DNA of 64,000 bases from Pseudomonas sp. QS1027. GTDB lineage: Bacteria; Pseudomonadota; Gammaproteobacteria; Pseudomonadales; Pseudomonadaceae. Both the position numbers and the translations under genes were made by a program. Location: positions 186,001 through 250,000 of the forward strand of contig NZ_PHSU01000033.1 of NCBI RefSeq assembly GCF_002814235.1, written 5' to 3'. Under the pieces are notes generated by a model. It ran no database searches, had not been told where the DNA came from, and worked only from the letters and a program-made list of their open reading frames with translations. Positions 27,569-36,280 of the stretch are shown one piece after another (position 1 is the stretch's first letter; each line of letters begins with the position of its first letter).

Positions 27569-28705
27569 ATGGCCACACTTCCGGATTTCCGCCTGGAAAC
27601 CTACTTTTCCAAGTGGGAGTTTTCCGCGCGCTACCATATGACCGCATCCGATGCGCAAAGCCTGACCATCAAGGAGTTGCTGGCGCTGGCCGATGCGCCG
27701 GATCGCGAAGCTTTCGAGACGCTATCCCTGGGCTACACCCAGACCTTCGGCGCGCCCGAATTGCTGGAGGTGATCGCCTCGACCTACGAGCGCCTGGCCC
27801 CGGCCGATCTGCTCTGCTTCGCCGGGGCTGAGGAAGGGCTCTATGTGGCCATGCATGCACTGCTGGACAAAGGCGACCACGCCATCGTGGTAACCCCCAA
27901 CTACCAGTCCTCGGAAACCATCCCCTTGAGTCTCTGCGAGGTCACCGGCGTGGCCCTGGACCCGGAGCAGGGCTGGACGCTGGATATCGACGCGGTGGCG
28001 GCGGCGATCCGCCCCAACACCCGGCTGATCTCCATCAATTTCCCCCATAACCCCACCGGCAAGATCCTTGAACGCGAGCGTTTCGATGCCCTGGTCGACC
28101 TGTGTCGCCAGCACGGGATCTACCTGTTCAGCGACGAGGCCTATCGTTTGCTGGGCTTGGGTGAGGGCGGGCAGTTGCCGGCGGTGGCCGATGTCTACGA
28201 ACGTGGCCTGTCCCTGGCGGTGATGTCCAAGCCCTACGGTTTGCCGGGGCTGCGGATCGGCTGGATCGCCTGCCAGGACCGCGCCTTGCTGTCGCGCATG
28301 GAGCGCATGAAGCATTACCTGTCGATCTGTAACGCCGGCCCGAGTGAAGTGCTGGCACGGATCGCGCTCAAGGCCCGTGAGCCGATCCTGGCGCGGATTC
28401 ACCAGTTGATGCGTCACAACCTCACGCTGCTGGATGGATTCTTCCGCGAGTTTGAAGCGTTGTTCGATTGGTATCGCCCTGATGGCGGCTGCATTGCCTA
28501 CCCGCGTTACCTGGGGGCCGAAGGGGTCGAGCGTTTCGCCACCGACCTGGTGGAGCGCACTGGCGTGCTGTTATTGCCGTCGAGCATCTACGAGTCGGCG
28601 CTGGGGCCAGTGCCCCGGGATCGCTTCCGTATCGGCTATGGCCGGGCGCATATGGAGGAGGGGTTGGAAGTGTTTGCCAACTACCTGCGCGGTCGCCGCC
28701 CATGA
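27569..28705 (+). CDS. Class I/II PLP-dependent aminotransferase
   Basis: A 378-residue fold-type I PLP enzyme. Motifs: NFPHNPTG at 158-164, SDEAYR at 188-193 and the Schiff-base lysine Lys221 in MSKPYGLPGLRIGW; C-terminal RFRIGYGR binds the substrate carboxylate. It begins an operon: its stop overlaps the start of a cyclodeaminase-like gene (ATGA, 28702-28705). The N-terminal FRLETYFSKWEFSARYHM is typical of a subgroup of unknown specificity. Together with the partner it may handle a basic or small amino acid; the substrate is not evident. Confidence 0.88.
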   Translation: MATLPDFRLETYFSKWEFSARYHMTASDAQSLTIKELLALADAPDREAFETLSLGYTQTFGAPELLEVIASTYERLAPADLLCFAGAEEGLYVAMHALLDKGDHAIVVTPNYQSSETIPLSLCEVTGVALDPEQGWTLDIDAVAAAIRPNTRLISINFPHNPTGKILERERFDALVDLCRQHGIYLFSDEAYRLLGLGEGGQLPAVADVYERGLSLAVMSKPYGLPGLRIGWIACQDRALLSRMERMKHYLSICNAGPSEVLARIALKAREPILARIHQLMRHNLTLLDGFFREFEALFDWYRPDGGCIAYPRYLGAEGVERFATDLVERTGVLLLPSSIYESALGPVPRDRFRIGYGRAHMEEGLEVFANYLRGRRP

Positions 28706-29673
28706 GCCCGATAGCGTTGCCGGTCTACGGTCTGGGCGAGTTGCGCGACGTCCTGCTGCGCAAGGACATGCTGCGGGTGGTGCGTGAGGCCTTTATCCGT
28801 CACGCCGAGGGTGAAGTCGTCGCGCCCCGGGGCGGTGAGTTGCTGTTCCAGGATCCGCCGGGGGACTGTCATATCAAGTTCGGCCATTTTCGCGGTGGCC
28901 AGGTGTTTGTGGTCAAGGTGGCGATGGGGTTCTATGAGAATGCCGCCAAGGGCCTGGAGACCAATAATGGCTTGATGCTGGTCTTCGATGCACGGACCGG
29001 GGCGACGCTGGCGGTGCTCAATGACGAGGGCTGGTTGACCAGTTGGCGCACCGCTGCCGCCGGCGCGCTGGCGGCCAGGGCTGGTGCGCCGTCGCGGGTC
29101 ACGGCGCTGGGCATTGTCGGTAGCGGCCATCAGGCCGAGCACCAGGCGCGCTGGGCCGCCGAGATGCTGGGTATCGACCGTGTATTTATCTGGGGACGCA
29201 GCCCGGACAAGGCCGCGCGACTGGCGGCCAGCCTCAGCCATCAAGGCCTGATCGCCCAGGCACTGCCGAGCGTGGAGCAGTTGTTCGAGCGTTGCAACGT
29301 GGTGATCACCTGCACGCCTTCGACCGAGGCGCTGGTCCCGGCTTCGGCGGTACGGCCCGGTACCCATATCGTCGCGCTGGGGGCCGACAGCCTCGGCAAG
29401 CAGGAGCTGGACCCGGCGATCCTGGCCCGGGCGCGGGTGATCATGACCGATGATCGTCATCAGTGCGCTGAGCGGGGTGAGTTGGCCCATGCCCTGGCGG
29501 CGGGGTGGGTGAGTGCCGGGGTCGATGTCTCGCTGGGGCAAGTGCTGGCGGGCAGGGTCCCGGGGCGTTTCAGCGAGGAGGATGTGACCGTGGCCGACCT
29601 GACGGGGCTGGCAGCCCATGACATCGCCATTGCCAGCCTGGCGATCGAGTCGCTGCGCAGCGCGGAGCGCTAG
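28702..29673 (+). CDS. Ornithine cyclodeaminase/mu-crystallin family oxidoreductase
   Basis: A 323-residue NAD(P)-binding protein of the OCD/mu-crystallin family, whose members include ornithine cyclodeaminase, alanine dehydrogenase and ketimine or opine-type reductases. N-terminal substrate part contains HIKFGHFRGGQVFVVKVAMGFYEN (with the catalytic-type Lys); the Rossmann motif is GIVGSGHQAEHQ near residue 134; ITCTPSTEALV and GADSLGKQELDP follow. It is translationally coupled to the aminotransferase, suggesting the two act on the same amino acid or its cyclic imine. Confidence 0.85.
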   Translation: MSPIALPVYGLGELRDVLLRKDMLRVVREAFIRHAEGEVVAPRGGELLFQDPPGDCHIKFGHFRGGQVFVVKVAMGFYENAAKGLETNNGLMLVFDARTGATLAVLNDEGWLTSWRTAAAGALAARAGAPSRVTALGIVGSGHQAEHQARWAAEMLGIDRVFIWGRSPDKAARLAASLSHQGLIAQALPSVEQLFERCNVVITCTPSTEALVPASAVRPGTHIVALGADSLGKQELDPAILARARVIMTDDRHQCAERGELAHALAAGWVSAGVDVSLGQVLAGRVPGRFSEEDVTVADLTGLAAHDIAIASLAIESLRSAER

Positions 29674-29760
29674 GCGCCGGGGGCGCTCTCGCCACCAAGC
29701 TCGCTCCTGCAGAGGGCATTGCGTACAATTCCCGCTTATTTTCAATGGCCCGGCTCCCCT

Positions 29761-30384
29761 ATGGTCGATATCGCCTTTATGAACGCCGCCGCCGAAGGCT
29801 TCGCGGCGCTGCTGTTTCCCGACCTCGAAGCGGTGGTCCACGATGTCCGCAGCGGGCGGATCACCCACATCGCCAATGGCTTCTCCCGGCGCAAGGTCGG
29901 CGATCCCTCGTTGCTCGACGACCTCGGTGAGCTGGAGCAGGGCACGGACGTTATCGGTCCCTACGAAAAGAACGGCGCCAACAACCGCCAACTGCGTTCC
30001 ATCAGCATCGCCGCGCGCGCCGACAACGGCGAGATCGTCGCCCTGCTGTGCCTGAATTTCGATGTCACGGCCCTGTCCCAGGTGCAGAAGCTGCTCAGCG
30101 GCTTTGCCGTCGGCACCCAGCCGCAGCCGCGTCCACAGGCCCTGTTCAACGCCGACTGGCGGGAAAAACTCAACGATATCGTCGAAGCCATCTCGGCCCG
30201 CCAATGCGTGCGCCGAAGTGATTTCGGTCGCGTCGAAATCCGTCTGGCACTGATCGAGGCCAAGGCCGGCGGGCTGCTGGATGTCCGCAATTTCGTCGAT
30301 TATTTCGCTGAGTACTTCGAGATTTCCCGGGCGACGGTTTACAACTACCTGAAAGCCATTGCCACCGACGACGGAAACGGGTGA
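29761..30384 (+). CDS. YheO-type PAS-domain transcriptional regulator
   Basis: A 207-residue regulator. The N-terminal half is the YheO-like PAS domain (NAAAEGFAALLFPDLEAVVH, SGRITHIANGFSRRKVGDPS, NRQLRSISIAARADNGEIVALLCLNFD). The C-terminal half is a helix-turn-helix ending FDYF-like AEYFEISRATVYNYLKAI. Such regulators often control amino acid catabolism in proteobacteria. I use ATG 29761 rather than an upstream start at 29719. It lies 87 bp downstream of the cyclodeaminase-like gene on the same strand and is the natural candidate to regulate that operon. Confidence 0.85.
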   Translation: MVDIAFMNAAAEGFAALLFPDLEAVVHDVRSGRITHIANGFSRRKVGDPSLLDDLGELEQGTDVIGPYEKNGANNRQLRSISIAARADNGEIVALLCLNFDVTALSQVQKLLSGFAVGTQPQPRPQALFNADWREKLNDIVEAISARQCVRRSDFGRVEIRLALIEAKAGGLLDVRNFVDYFAEYFEISRATVYNYLKAIATDDGNG

Positions 30385-30470
30385 TCCAGTGGGCGCATTA
30401 ATGGCATCATGGCGGACTGTCGAGGTGCACGAGCTTGTGCGCTTATCTTTCGAGCCTGGAGAGTTGATGA

Positions 30471-31724
30471 ATGGCTGTGCAGCAAACCCTCACCGTGATC
30501 CCGCCGAACGCGTCCCTGAACGGAAAGGTGACGCCGCCCGGTTCGAAATCGATCACTAACCGGGCCTTGTTGCTCGCCGCCCTGGCCAAGGGCACCAGCC
30601 GCCTGTCCGGCGCGCTGAAAAGCGATGACACCCGCCATATGTCCACCGCCCTGCGGCAGATGGGCGTGCAGATCGACGAGCCGGACGAGACCACCTTCGT
30701 GGTCACCGGCAACGGCAAGCTGCAAGTGCCGGAACAACCGCTGTTCCTCGGCAATGCCGGGACCGCGGTGCGCTTCCTGACCGCGGCAGTGACCACGGTG
30801 AACGGTCGTGTGGTGCTGGACGGCGACCACTATATGCGCAAGCGCCCGATCGGCCCGCTGCTTGAGGCCCTGCAACGCGGCGGCCTGGACGTCGCCAGCG
30901 AAACCGGCTGCCCGCCGGTGATCGTGAACGGTCGTGGCGGCGTGCAGGCCAAACGTTTCGAAATCGACGGCGGCCTGTCCAGCCAATACGTATCGGCCTT
31001 GCTGATGCTGGCGGCCTGCGGCGAGGCCCCGATCGAAGTGGCCCTGACCGGCAAGGACATCGGTGCCCGTGGTTACGTCGACCTGACCATCGCCTGCATG
31101 CAGGCTTTCGGTGCCCAGGTCGAAGTACTCGACGAAACCCTCTGGCGTGTTGCCGCCACCGGCTACCAGGCCTGTGACTACCGCATCGAGCCGGACGCAT
31201 CGGCGGCCACCTACCTGTGGGCGGCGCAAGCCCTGACCGACGGTCATATCGACCTGGGCGTGGCCGGTGAAGACTTTACCCAGCCGGACGCCAAGGCACT
31301 GGAGGTGATCCAGCAGTTCCCGCACATGCCCGCCGTGATCAACGGTTCGCAGATGCAGGACGCGATCCCGACCCTGGCGGTGCTGGCGGCGTTCAATAAA
31401 ACCCCGGTGCGCTTTGTCGAGCTGGCGAACCTGCGGGTCAAGGAATGCGACCGGGTCCAGGCGCTGTTCGATGGCCTCAACGGCATTCGTCCGGGCCTGG
31501 CGAGCGTGGAGGGTGACGACCTGCTGGTCGCCGCCGATCCGGCCCTGGCCGGCACCACCTGCGATGCCCTGATCGACACCCACTCCGACCATCGCATCGC
31601 CATGTGCTTTGCCCTGGCCGGTTTGAAAGTCGCCGGTATCCGCATCCAGGACCCCGATTGCGTGGCCAAGACCTACCCGGATTACTGGAAGGCCCTGGCC
31701 TCGCTGGGTGTGCAGTACGCCTGA
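30471..31724 (+). CDS. aroA: 3-phosphoshikimate 1-carboxyvinyltransferase (EPSP synthase), stand-alone
   Basis: A 417-residue EPSP synthase, sixth step of the shikimate pathway, joining shikimate 3-phosphate and phosphoenolpyruvate. PGSKSITNRALLLAALAKG holds the PEP-binding lysine; GNAGTAVRFL is the glyphosate/PEP loop; catalytic residues appear in MQDAIPTLA, LRVKECDR and CVAKTYPDYW. Compared with E. coli LFLGNAGTAMRPL, the residue matching Pro101 is Phe here, a position where changes reduce glyphosate inhibition. In Pseudomonas the housekeeping enzyme is usually fused to prephenate dehydrogenase, so this is probably an additional copy. GGAGAG precedes ATG 30471. Confidence 0.9.
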   Translation: MAVQQTLTVIPPNASLNGKVTPPGSKSITNRALLLAALAKGTSRLSGALKSDDTRHMSTALRQMGVQIDEPDETTFVVTGNGKLQVPEQPLFLGNAGTAVRFLTAAVTTVNGRVVLDGDHYMRKRPIGPLLEALQRGGLDVASETGCPPVIVNGRGGVQAKRFEIDGGLSSQYVSALLMLAACGEAPIEVALTGKDIGARGYVDLTIACMQAFGAQVEVLDETLWRVAATGYQACDYRIEPDASAATYLWAAQALTDGHIDLGVAGEDFTQPDAKALEVIQQFPHMPAVINGSQMQDAIPTLAVLAAFNKTPVRFVELANLRVKECDRVQALFDGLNGIRPGLASVEGDDLLVAADPALAGTTCDALIDTHSDHRIAMCFALAGLKVAGIRIQDPDCVAKTYPDYWKALASLGVQYA

Positions 31725-31733
31725 CCGATTCGA

Positions 31734-32384
31734 TCAGGCCTGGACCAGCGCCAGGCCCTGATCGTTGATATGGACGGCGACCTGGCGGTAATCAGCCAGC
31801 ACCTGGTGCGGGGTTTCCATCGGGTGGGCATGGGTCGCACTGATCACCACCACCCGTGCCTCAGCGGTTTCTCCCGCGGTAATGCCCGCCGGGGCATCTT
31901 CAAATACCAGACAGTCTTGTGGGCGAACGCCCAGGCGTTGCGCTGCCAGCAGGTAGCAGTCGGGTGCCGGCTTGCCGTGGGCGATATCTTCGGCGGTGAT
32001 CACCAGTGGTGGGAAGTCCAGGCCGGCAGCGGCCATCCGCCGTTCGGCCAGGGCCCGCGGCGCCGAGGTGACAATCGCCCAGCGCTCCGGCGGCAGGCTG
32101 GCGAGAAAGGCTTTCGCGCCTTCGATGGCGATCACGCCTTCGACGTCGTCGATCTCGGCCTGGGTGATCGCCGCTGCTTCACGCTCGGGATCGACGCCCT
32201 GCAGGTTCTGGCGGCGCACGGTTTCGATACTGCGTACACCGTGAATGGTCTGCAGGAAGGCTTCCACATCGAGGCCGTGGCGCTCTGCCCATTGGGCCCA
32301 GACGCGCTCGGCGCTGGCGATGGAGTTGAGCAGGGTTCCGTCCATATCGAATAGAAACGCCGCGAATCGCTGACCTTCAACCAT
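31734..32384 (-). CDS. HAD-superfamily sugar phosphatase-like hydrolase
   Basis: A 216-residue HAD-IA hydrolase related to E. coli sugar-phosphate phosphatases (YfbT/HxpA group). Motif I FDMDGTLLNS supplies the nucleophile and acid aspartates, motif II is in AIVTSAPR, motif III Lys in HGKPAPDCY and motif IV FEDAPAGI. The cap domain lies between motifs I and II. It converges on aroA with only 9 bp between the stops. Substrate unknown; small sugar phosphates are likely. Confidence 0.85.
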   Translation of the reverse strand: MVEGQRFAAFLFDMDGTLLNSIASAERVWAQWAERHGLDVEAFLQTIHGVRSIETVRRQNLQGVDPEREAAAITQAEIDDVEGVIAIEGAKAFLASLPPERWAIVTSAPRALAERRMAAAGLDFPPLVITAEDIAHGKPAPDCYLLAAQRLGVRPQDCLVFEDAPAGITAGETAEARVVVISATHAHPMETPHQVLADYRQVAVHINDQGLALVQA

Positions 32385-32486
32385 CTCCGTTCTCCACTGT
32401 CAGCCCTTGTCGCAGGGCAAAGGCAGCATGCTAGCACGGGATTTTCCATTGTCTTTGCCGGTGCGCGGAGCAGGTCGACGGCTTGT

Positions 32487-33272
32487 TCAAGCGGTCTGGC
32501 CGTTGCCCGCTGGTTCGGTTGGCCATGTGATGCTGGGCAGTGCTTCGAACTGCGGGCGGGCGAACAGGTAGCCCTGGAAGAGTTCGACGCCAAGGCGGCG
32601 GAGCTGGAGATACTCCTCTTCGCTTTCGACACCCTCGGCGATCACCCGTATGTCGAGAGATCGACACATGCCCAGCACGCTGTCGGTGATGACCTGCCTG
32701 ACTCGGTCATCATGGATATTTCGGATAAGCTCCATGTCCAGCTTGATGATGTCGGGTTGAAACTCGGCGAGAAAACAGAGCCCGGAATAACCTGCACCAA
32801 AGTCATCGATGGCGGTCTTGAAGCCTTGTTTTCTATATTCCAGCATAATTTGCTTGATATGCTGCTTATCAACCAGGTACTCGTTTTCGGTGACTTCGAA
32901 GATAATTTGATTCGTCGGGAAGTTGAAGCGCCTTGCCGCTTCCAGCGTGGCACGGATGCAGGCCGCCGGCTGGTACACCGCATTGGGTAGGAAGTTGATA
33001 CTGAGATAGCAAGGCATTGCGAGTCGAGCGGCCAGTTCGACAGCCTTTACCCGGCATGCCTGGTCGAATGCATAACGATTGCTTTCAGAAACCTGGCTCA
33101 AAATGCTCTGGGCTCCACTTCCGTCGAGTCCGCGTACCAAGGCTTCGTAGGCAAATACCTGGTGCGCGCGCGCATCAACGATTGGCTGGAATGCCATGCT
33201 GAAGTCGAACTCCAGAGCGGTGCCCTCTTTACAAGCCAGACAGCTTGCGGATGAACCGTGGGGCGTGTTCAT
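32487..33272 (-). CDS. EAL-domain cyclic-di-GMP phosphodiesterase
   Basis: A 261-residue single-domain EAL protein that hydrolyses c-di-GMP to pGpG. Catalytic and metal motifs are present: YEALVRG, INFLPNAV, EVTENEYL, DDFGAGYSGL, IKLDMELI, VIAEGVE and FQGYLFARP. The first 20 residues carry a CLACK cysteine pair, as in several soluble EAL enzymes. No sensory domain is fused. ATG 33272 has a weak ribosome site but overlaps the stop of an upstream 62-codon frame as ATGA, so it may be translated by coupling. Confidence 0.88.
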   Translation of the reverse strand: MNTPHGSSASCLACKEGTALEFDFSMAFQPIVDARAHQVFAYEALVRGLDGSGAQSILSQVSESNRYAFDQACRVKAVELAARLAMPCYLSINFLPNAVYQPAACIRATLEAARRFNFPTNQIIFEVTENEYLVDKQHIKQIMLEYRKQGFKTAIDDFGAGYSGLCFLAEFQPDIIKLDMELIRNIHDDRVRQVITDSVLGMCRSLDIRVIAEGVESEEEYLQLRRLGVELFQGYLFARPQFEALPSITWPTEPAGNGQTA

Positions 33273-33457
33273 AGCGATTCGCTCGTGCTGTTGAAAAAAG
33301 TCCAACCCCTTGCTTGTGGCTGCTGCAGCCAGCCGTTCAAACGCAGGATAAGGGGGGCGCCGATTTTGATCGCGCCTGAGCGCCAGCCTTCGGCCTTGAT
33401 GCGGCGCCAAGACACGATGTGTTCAATGCCTGCAATATTTGCGGGTTTGCAGAGCAT
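33269..33457 (-). CDS. Possible 62-residue upstream ORF coupled to the EAL gene
   Basis: An open frame from ATG 33457 (AAGGA close upstream) to a TGA whose first bases overlap the EAL start as ATGA. It contains IAGIEHIVSWRRIKAEGWRS and LILRLNGWLQQPQARGW, which look protein-like but match no family I know. The coupling geometry and the EAL gene's weak own ribosome site favour it being translated; length and lack of homology leave doubt. Confidence 0.35.
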   Translation of the reverse strand: MLCKPANIAGIEHIVSWRRIKAEGWRSGAIKIGAPLILRLNGWLQQPQARGWTFFNSTSESL

Positions 33458-33891
33458 AGTCCTTTTTCGTCCTGGTCAAGGTGATTGGATGATGGCGCTT
33501 TGATCTCATCTCGGCAGGGGAGGCATATCTGTACGAGTGTTTATTTTTGTATAGGAATTTTTCGAGTAAGTCGTTCATTCTGTGTCGATTTTTGGCGGCT
33601 ATCGTTTTTGATCGGTTATGCCCGGGAGGTGCGCGTTGTTCTCCCGAGCTCGGCATCGAGCCGATGCACAGTGTTGAATTTGAGTCGGCTTGCTCGAGAT
33701 TTGCCGGTTTTATGCTTGTTTTAGGCTCAATTTCCAGATTTTTCCGTCACTCTGCCTGCCACTCTGATTCGCCTATCTCTCGATAGGAGTCGAATTGAAG
33801 CCTGCCGGGCAAAACATTTACAAATATTATTTTCTGTATAGTATTTCGGGTGTTCTCCTGAAGTTTTCCGGAGTCTACGAGGTGTTGGAGC
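33458..33891. other. AT-rich intergenic region between the EAL unit and the DUF3833 gene
   Basis: About 430 bp, clearly more AT-rich than the rest. Short frames on both strands (for example 33485-33724 plus and 33423-33578 minus) lack convincing ribosome sites or protein character. The stretch ATAGTATTTCGG at 33839-33850 may form part of a promoter for the DUF3833 gene. I see no RNA gene or repeat. Confidence 0.5.
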
Positions 33892-34428
33892 ATGCGAATC
33901 CTGCTGATGGCGCTTTGTTGCTTCTTGCTGGGCAGTTGCGGCAACGTCGAAGTCGATCACTACGCCGCCGAACGTCCCTCGCTCGATCTGGTGCGCTTCT
34001 TTTCGCAACCGGTGGAGGCCTGGGGGATCTTCCAGAAACGTTCGGGGGAGGTGGTCAAGAGATTCCATGTACAGATCGCCAGCCGTCGCGAAGGTGAACA
34101 GCTGATTCTCGACGAACATTTCCTCTATAGCGACGGCAGCCGCCAGCAGCGGGTCTGGACCCTGACCCCGGGGGGCTCCGGGCACTGGACCGGCCGTGCC
34201 GCCGATGTGGTCGGCGAGGCGCACGGCGAAGTAGCGGGTAACGCCCTGCGCTGGCGCTATCAGATGAACCTGCCGGTGGACGGTTCGACCTGGGAGGTGA
34301 GCCTGGACGACTGGATGTACCTGATGGATGAGGACACCTTGATCAATCGCTCGAGCATGAGCAAGCTCGGCGTCGAACTGGGTCAGGTGACCCTGTTTTT
34401 CCGCCGGCAGCCGGTGGTGCCGCAATGA
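33892..34428 (+). CDS. DUF3833 family lipoprotein
   Basis: A 178-residue lipoprotein: MRILLMALCCFLLGSC gives the lipobox LGSC with acylation at Cys16. The mature part holds DUF3833 hallmarks: LDLVRFFSQPVEAWGIFQKRSG, LDEHFLYSDGSRQQRVW, and NLPVDGSTWEVSLDDWMYLMDEDTLINRSSMSKLG. The family is widespread in marine and soil gammaproteobacteria with unknown function and is thought to sit in the outer or inner membrane facing the periplasm. It overlaps the DUF6482 gene by ATGA. Confidence 0.82.
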   Translation: MRILLMALCCFLLGSCGNVEVDHYAAERPSLDLVRFFSQPVEAWGIFQKRSGEVVKRFHVQIASRREGEQLILDEHFLYSDGSRQQRVWTLTPGGSGHWTGRAADVVGEAHGEVAGNALRWRYQMNLPVDGSTWEVSLDDWMYLMDEDTLINRSSMSKLGVELGQVTLFFRRQPVVPQ

Positions 34429-34730
34429 ACCTTCAGACGTTGAGTGAATGGGCCGCCGAAGGGCGTGTCCAGGAACTGGAACTGCTCTCGCTGGAGGGCG
34501 GCTTCTACTTGCTGCGAGCCCGGCTGGAGCAGGGCATGAGCACCTTGCTGGATGCGCGCGGCGAAGTGCTGCGGCTGCGTTCCACAAGTCACGTGCGTGA
34601 GTTGTTGTGCGAGTTGCCGTCGCTACCCTGTGTGCTGGTTCAGCACGTCGTCCACGACGAGATGTGCGGTATGCGTGACGGTCCCATCGAGCCCCTGCGC
34701 CTGCCATTTTCTCTGACACCACCCTGGTGA
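34425..34730 (+). CDS. DUF6482 family protein
   Basis: A 101-residue cytoplasmic protein with no signal peptide, matching the short DUF6482 type found in Pseudomonas: LELLSLEGGFYLLRARLEQG, TLLDARGEVLRLRSTSHVREL and VLVQHVVHDEMCGM. Coupled by an ATGA overlap to the DUF3833 lipoprotein, so the two are one operon. Function unknown. Confidence 0.7.
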   Translation: MNLQTLSEWAAEGRVQELELLSLEGGFYLLRARLEQGMSTLLDARGEVLRLRSTSHVRELLCELPSLPCVLVQHVVHDEMCGMRDGPIEPLRLPFSLTPPW

Positions 34731-34896
34731 CGGCAGTTGTCCGGTGGCGCGTAAGCAACATGCCGGCACGGGTTTTTCGAATATTTTTCAGCGGGTCGTG
34801 GAATAACTCGGCGTGGCGCTCGTCGGACTAGGGCAAGCCACTTTGTACTAGCGCAATGGCCGACAAGGCTGGGCGATAACCCGAATCCCGAGTGAG

Positions 34897-35700
34897 ATGA
34901 ATCCCATGAAATTTGCGAAAGTACCTTCCCTGTTGGCGGCCGTCTCCCTGGCCTGCATGACCCTGGCGATGGCCGGCAGCGCGACGGCGGCCCCGGCTCC
35001 GGCAGCGGCTCCCGTGCACAATATCGTTCTGGTCCACGGTGCGTTTGTGAATGGCGCGGGCTGGAAGCCGGTCTATGACATCCTGGTCAAGGACGGTTAC
35101 CACGTCTCGGTGGCGCAGCATCCGCTGACCGCTTTCAACGATGACGTGACGGCGGTCAAGCGGATCCTGGCGATGCAGGACGGCCCGACCATTCTTGTCG
35201 GCCACAGCTACGGCGGCGCGGTGATTTCCGATGCCGGTACCGACGACCACGTGGTGGGCCTGGTCTACATCGCTGCCCATGCCCTGGATATCGGTGAAAC
35301 CGAAGCCGCCAACGGCAAGCTTTATCCGAATTTGACCAAGGCCGTGAAGAAAACCGCGGACGGCTTCCTCTACCTGGATCCGGCGTTCTATGCCGCGGAT
35401 TTCGCGGCTGACCTGCCCAAGGCCCAGGCTGAATTCGAAGCCAATGCCCAGTCCCTGACCTCGGCCTCGGTGTTTACCACCGCCGCTACTTCGGCCGCCT
35501 GGAAAACCAAGCCGAGCTGGTACGCCGTGGCAAAAGCCGATCGCATCATCAACCCGGACCTGGAGCGCATGTACGCCAAGCGCGCCAACAGCCACACCAT
35601 TGAAATCGCCGGTGCCAGCCATTCGGTCTACGAGTCCCACCCCAAGGAAGTGGCCGCGCTGATCGAACAGGCCGCGAAACACGCGCTGGACGCCAAGTAA
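34897..35700 (+). CDS. Exported alpha/beta hydrolase
   Basis: A 267-residue protein with a signal peptide (LLAAVSLACMTLAMAGSATAA, cleavage near residue 35) and an alpha/beta-hydrolase domain: NIVLVHGAFVNGAGW (oxyanion), VGHSYGG (nucleophile Ser), acid in KADRIINPDLE and catalytic His in GASHSVYESHP. Methylesterase/hydroxynitrile-lyase-like sequences look similar. ATG 34897 or ATG 34906 may be the true start; both keep the signal peptide. It is a single gene followed by a REP pair. Substrate unknown. Confidence 0.83.
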   Translation: MNPMKFAKVPSLLAAVSLACMTLAMAGSATAAPAPAAAPVHNIVLVHGAFVNGAGWKPVYDILVKDGYHVSVAQHPLTAFNDDVTAVKRILAMQDGPTILVGHSYGGAVISDAGTDDHVVGLVYIAAHALDIGETEAANGKLYPNLTKAVKKTADGFLYLDPAFYAADFAADLPKAQAEFEANAQSLTSASVFTTAATSAAWKTKPSWYAVAKADRIINPDLERMYAKRANSHTIEIAGASHSVYESHPKEVAALIEQAAKHALDAK

Positions 35701-35723
35701 TCGCTGTATGGGCGACACCAATC

Positions 35724-35813
35724 CTGTGGGAGCTGGCTTGCCGGCGATGAACGATAACGCGGATTGGCAGAGACACCGCGTCGCCTGAATCGCCGGCAAG
35801 CCGGCTCTCACAG
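35724..35813. repeat. REP pair (inverted repeat)
   Basis: Arms at 35724-35748 (CTGTGGGAGCTGGC then TTGCCGGCGAT) and 35789-35813 are reverse complements with two mismatches, spaced by 40 bp. Same type and spacing as the element at 19937-20025. Confidence 0.82.
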
Positions 35814-35897
35814 GGTGGTGGGGCGGCAAGCTATCCTGGCATTGCCTACACTTGAATTGACAGCCCGGATGGTCCGGGCTGCTGATGCGAGGTGCGT

Positions 35898-36116
35898 ATG
35901 GATACTCAACCTGCTTCCCCGTTCACGGCGTTTGCGTACCGGTGCGTCCAGGCCATGCCCTGGCGCCAGGTGCCGATCCCGGATGAGGATCAAGAGCCGC
36001 TCAGTGAGAGCCCGAGCAACGAAACCGACCCCCAGGTGCCGCCGCAAACCTGGAAACACCCCGACGATGGCAAAAGCCTGTCGGAGCTTGACGAAGAACT
36101 TCCGCTCAAACCCTGA
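35898..36116 (+). CDS. Small acidic hypothetical protein
   Basis: A 72-residue protein, start ATG 35898 with GCGAGGTG upstream. N-terminus MDTQPASPFTAFAYRCVQAMPWRQ is followed by a strongly acidic, proline-rich tail (PDEDQEPLSESPSNETDPQ, SELDEELPLKP). No domain or membrane segment. Likely intrinsically disordered; function unknown. Confidence 0.55.
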   Translation: MDTQPASPFTAFAYRCVQAMPWRQVPIPDEDQEPLSESPSNETDPQVPPQTWKHPDDGKSLSELDEELPLKP

Positions 36117-36280
36117 GACACACGGCCCGGCGCAAAGCCGGGCTGTGCTGTTCGTCTGTCGCTGAAAAACCGGACACAAGCAGCGCCGCTCCTGTTGCGA
36201 ATGCGATCCTTTGACTTGAAGGTGCTGGGGCAAGGGCTCATGATCGCTCACGACTTCATCTCCCTTTTCCAGGAAATGCC

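Noticed and set aside
29674-29760. Partial REP-like remnant after the cyclodeaminase-like gene
   Set aside because: Only a short GCTCGCTCCTGCAG stretch remains, without a partner arm, so it is too weak to list.
33423-33578. 51-residue basic minus-strand ORF in the EAL/DUF3833 gap
   Set aside because: No ribosome site, no homology pattern, and AT-rich intergenic composition.
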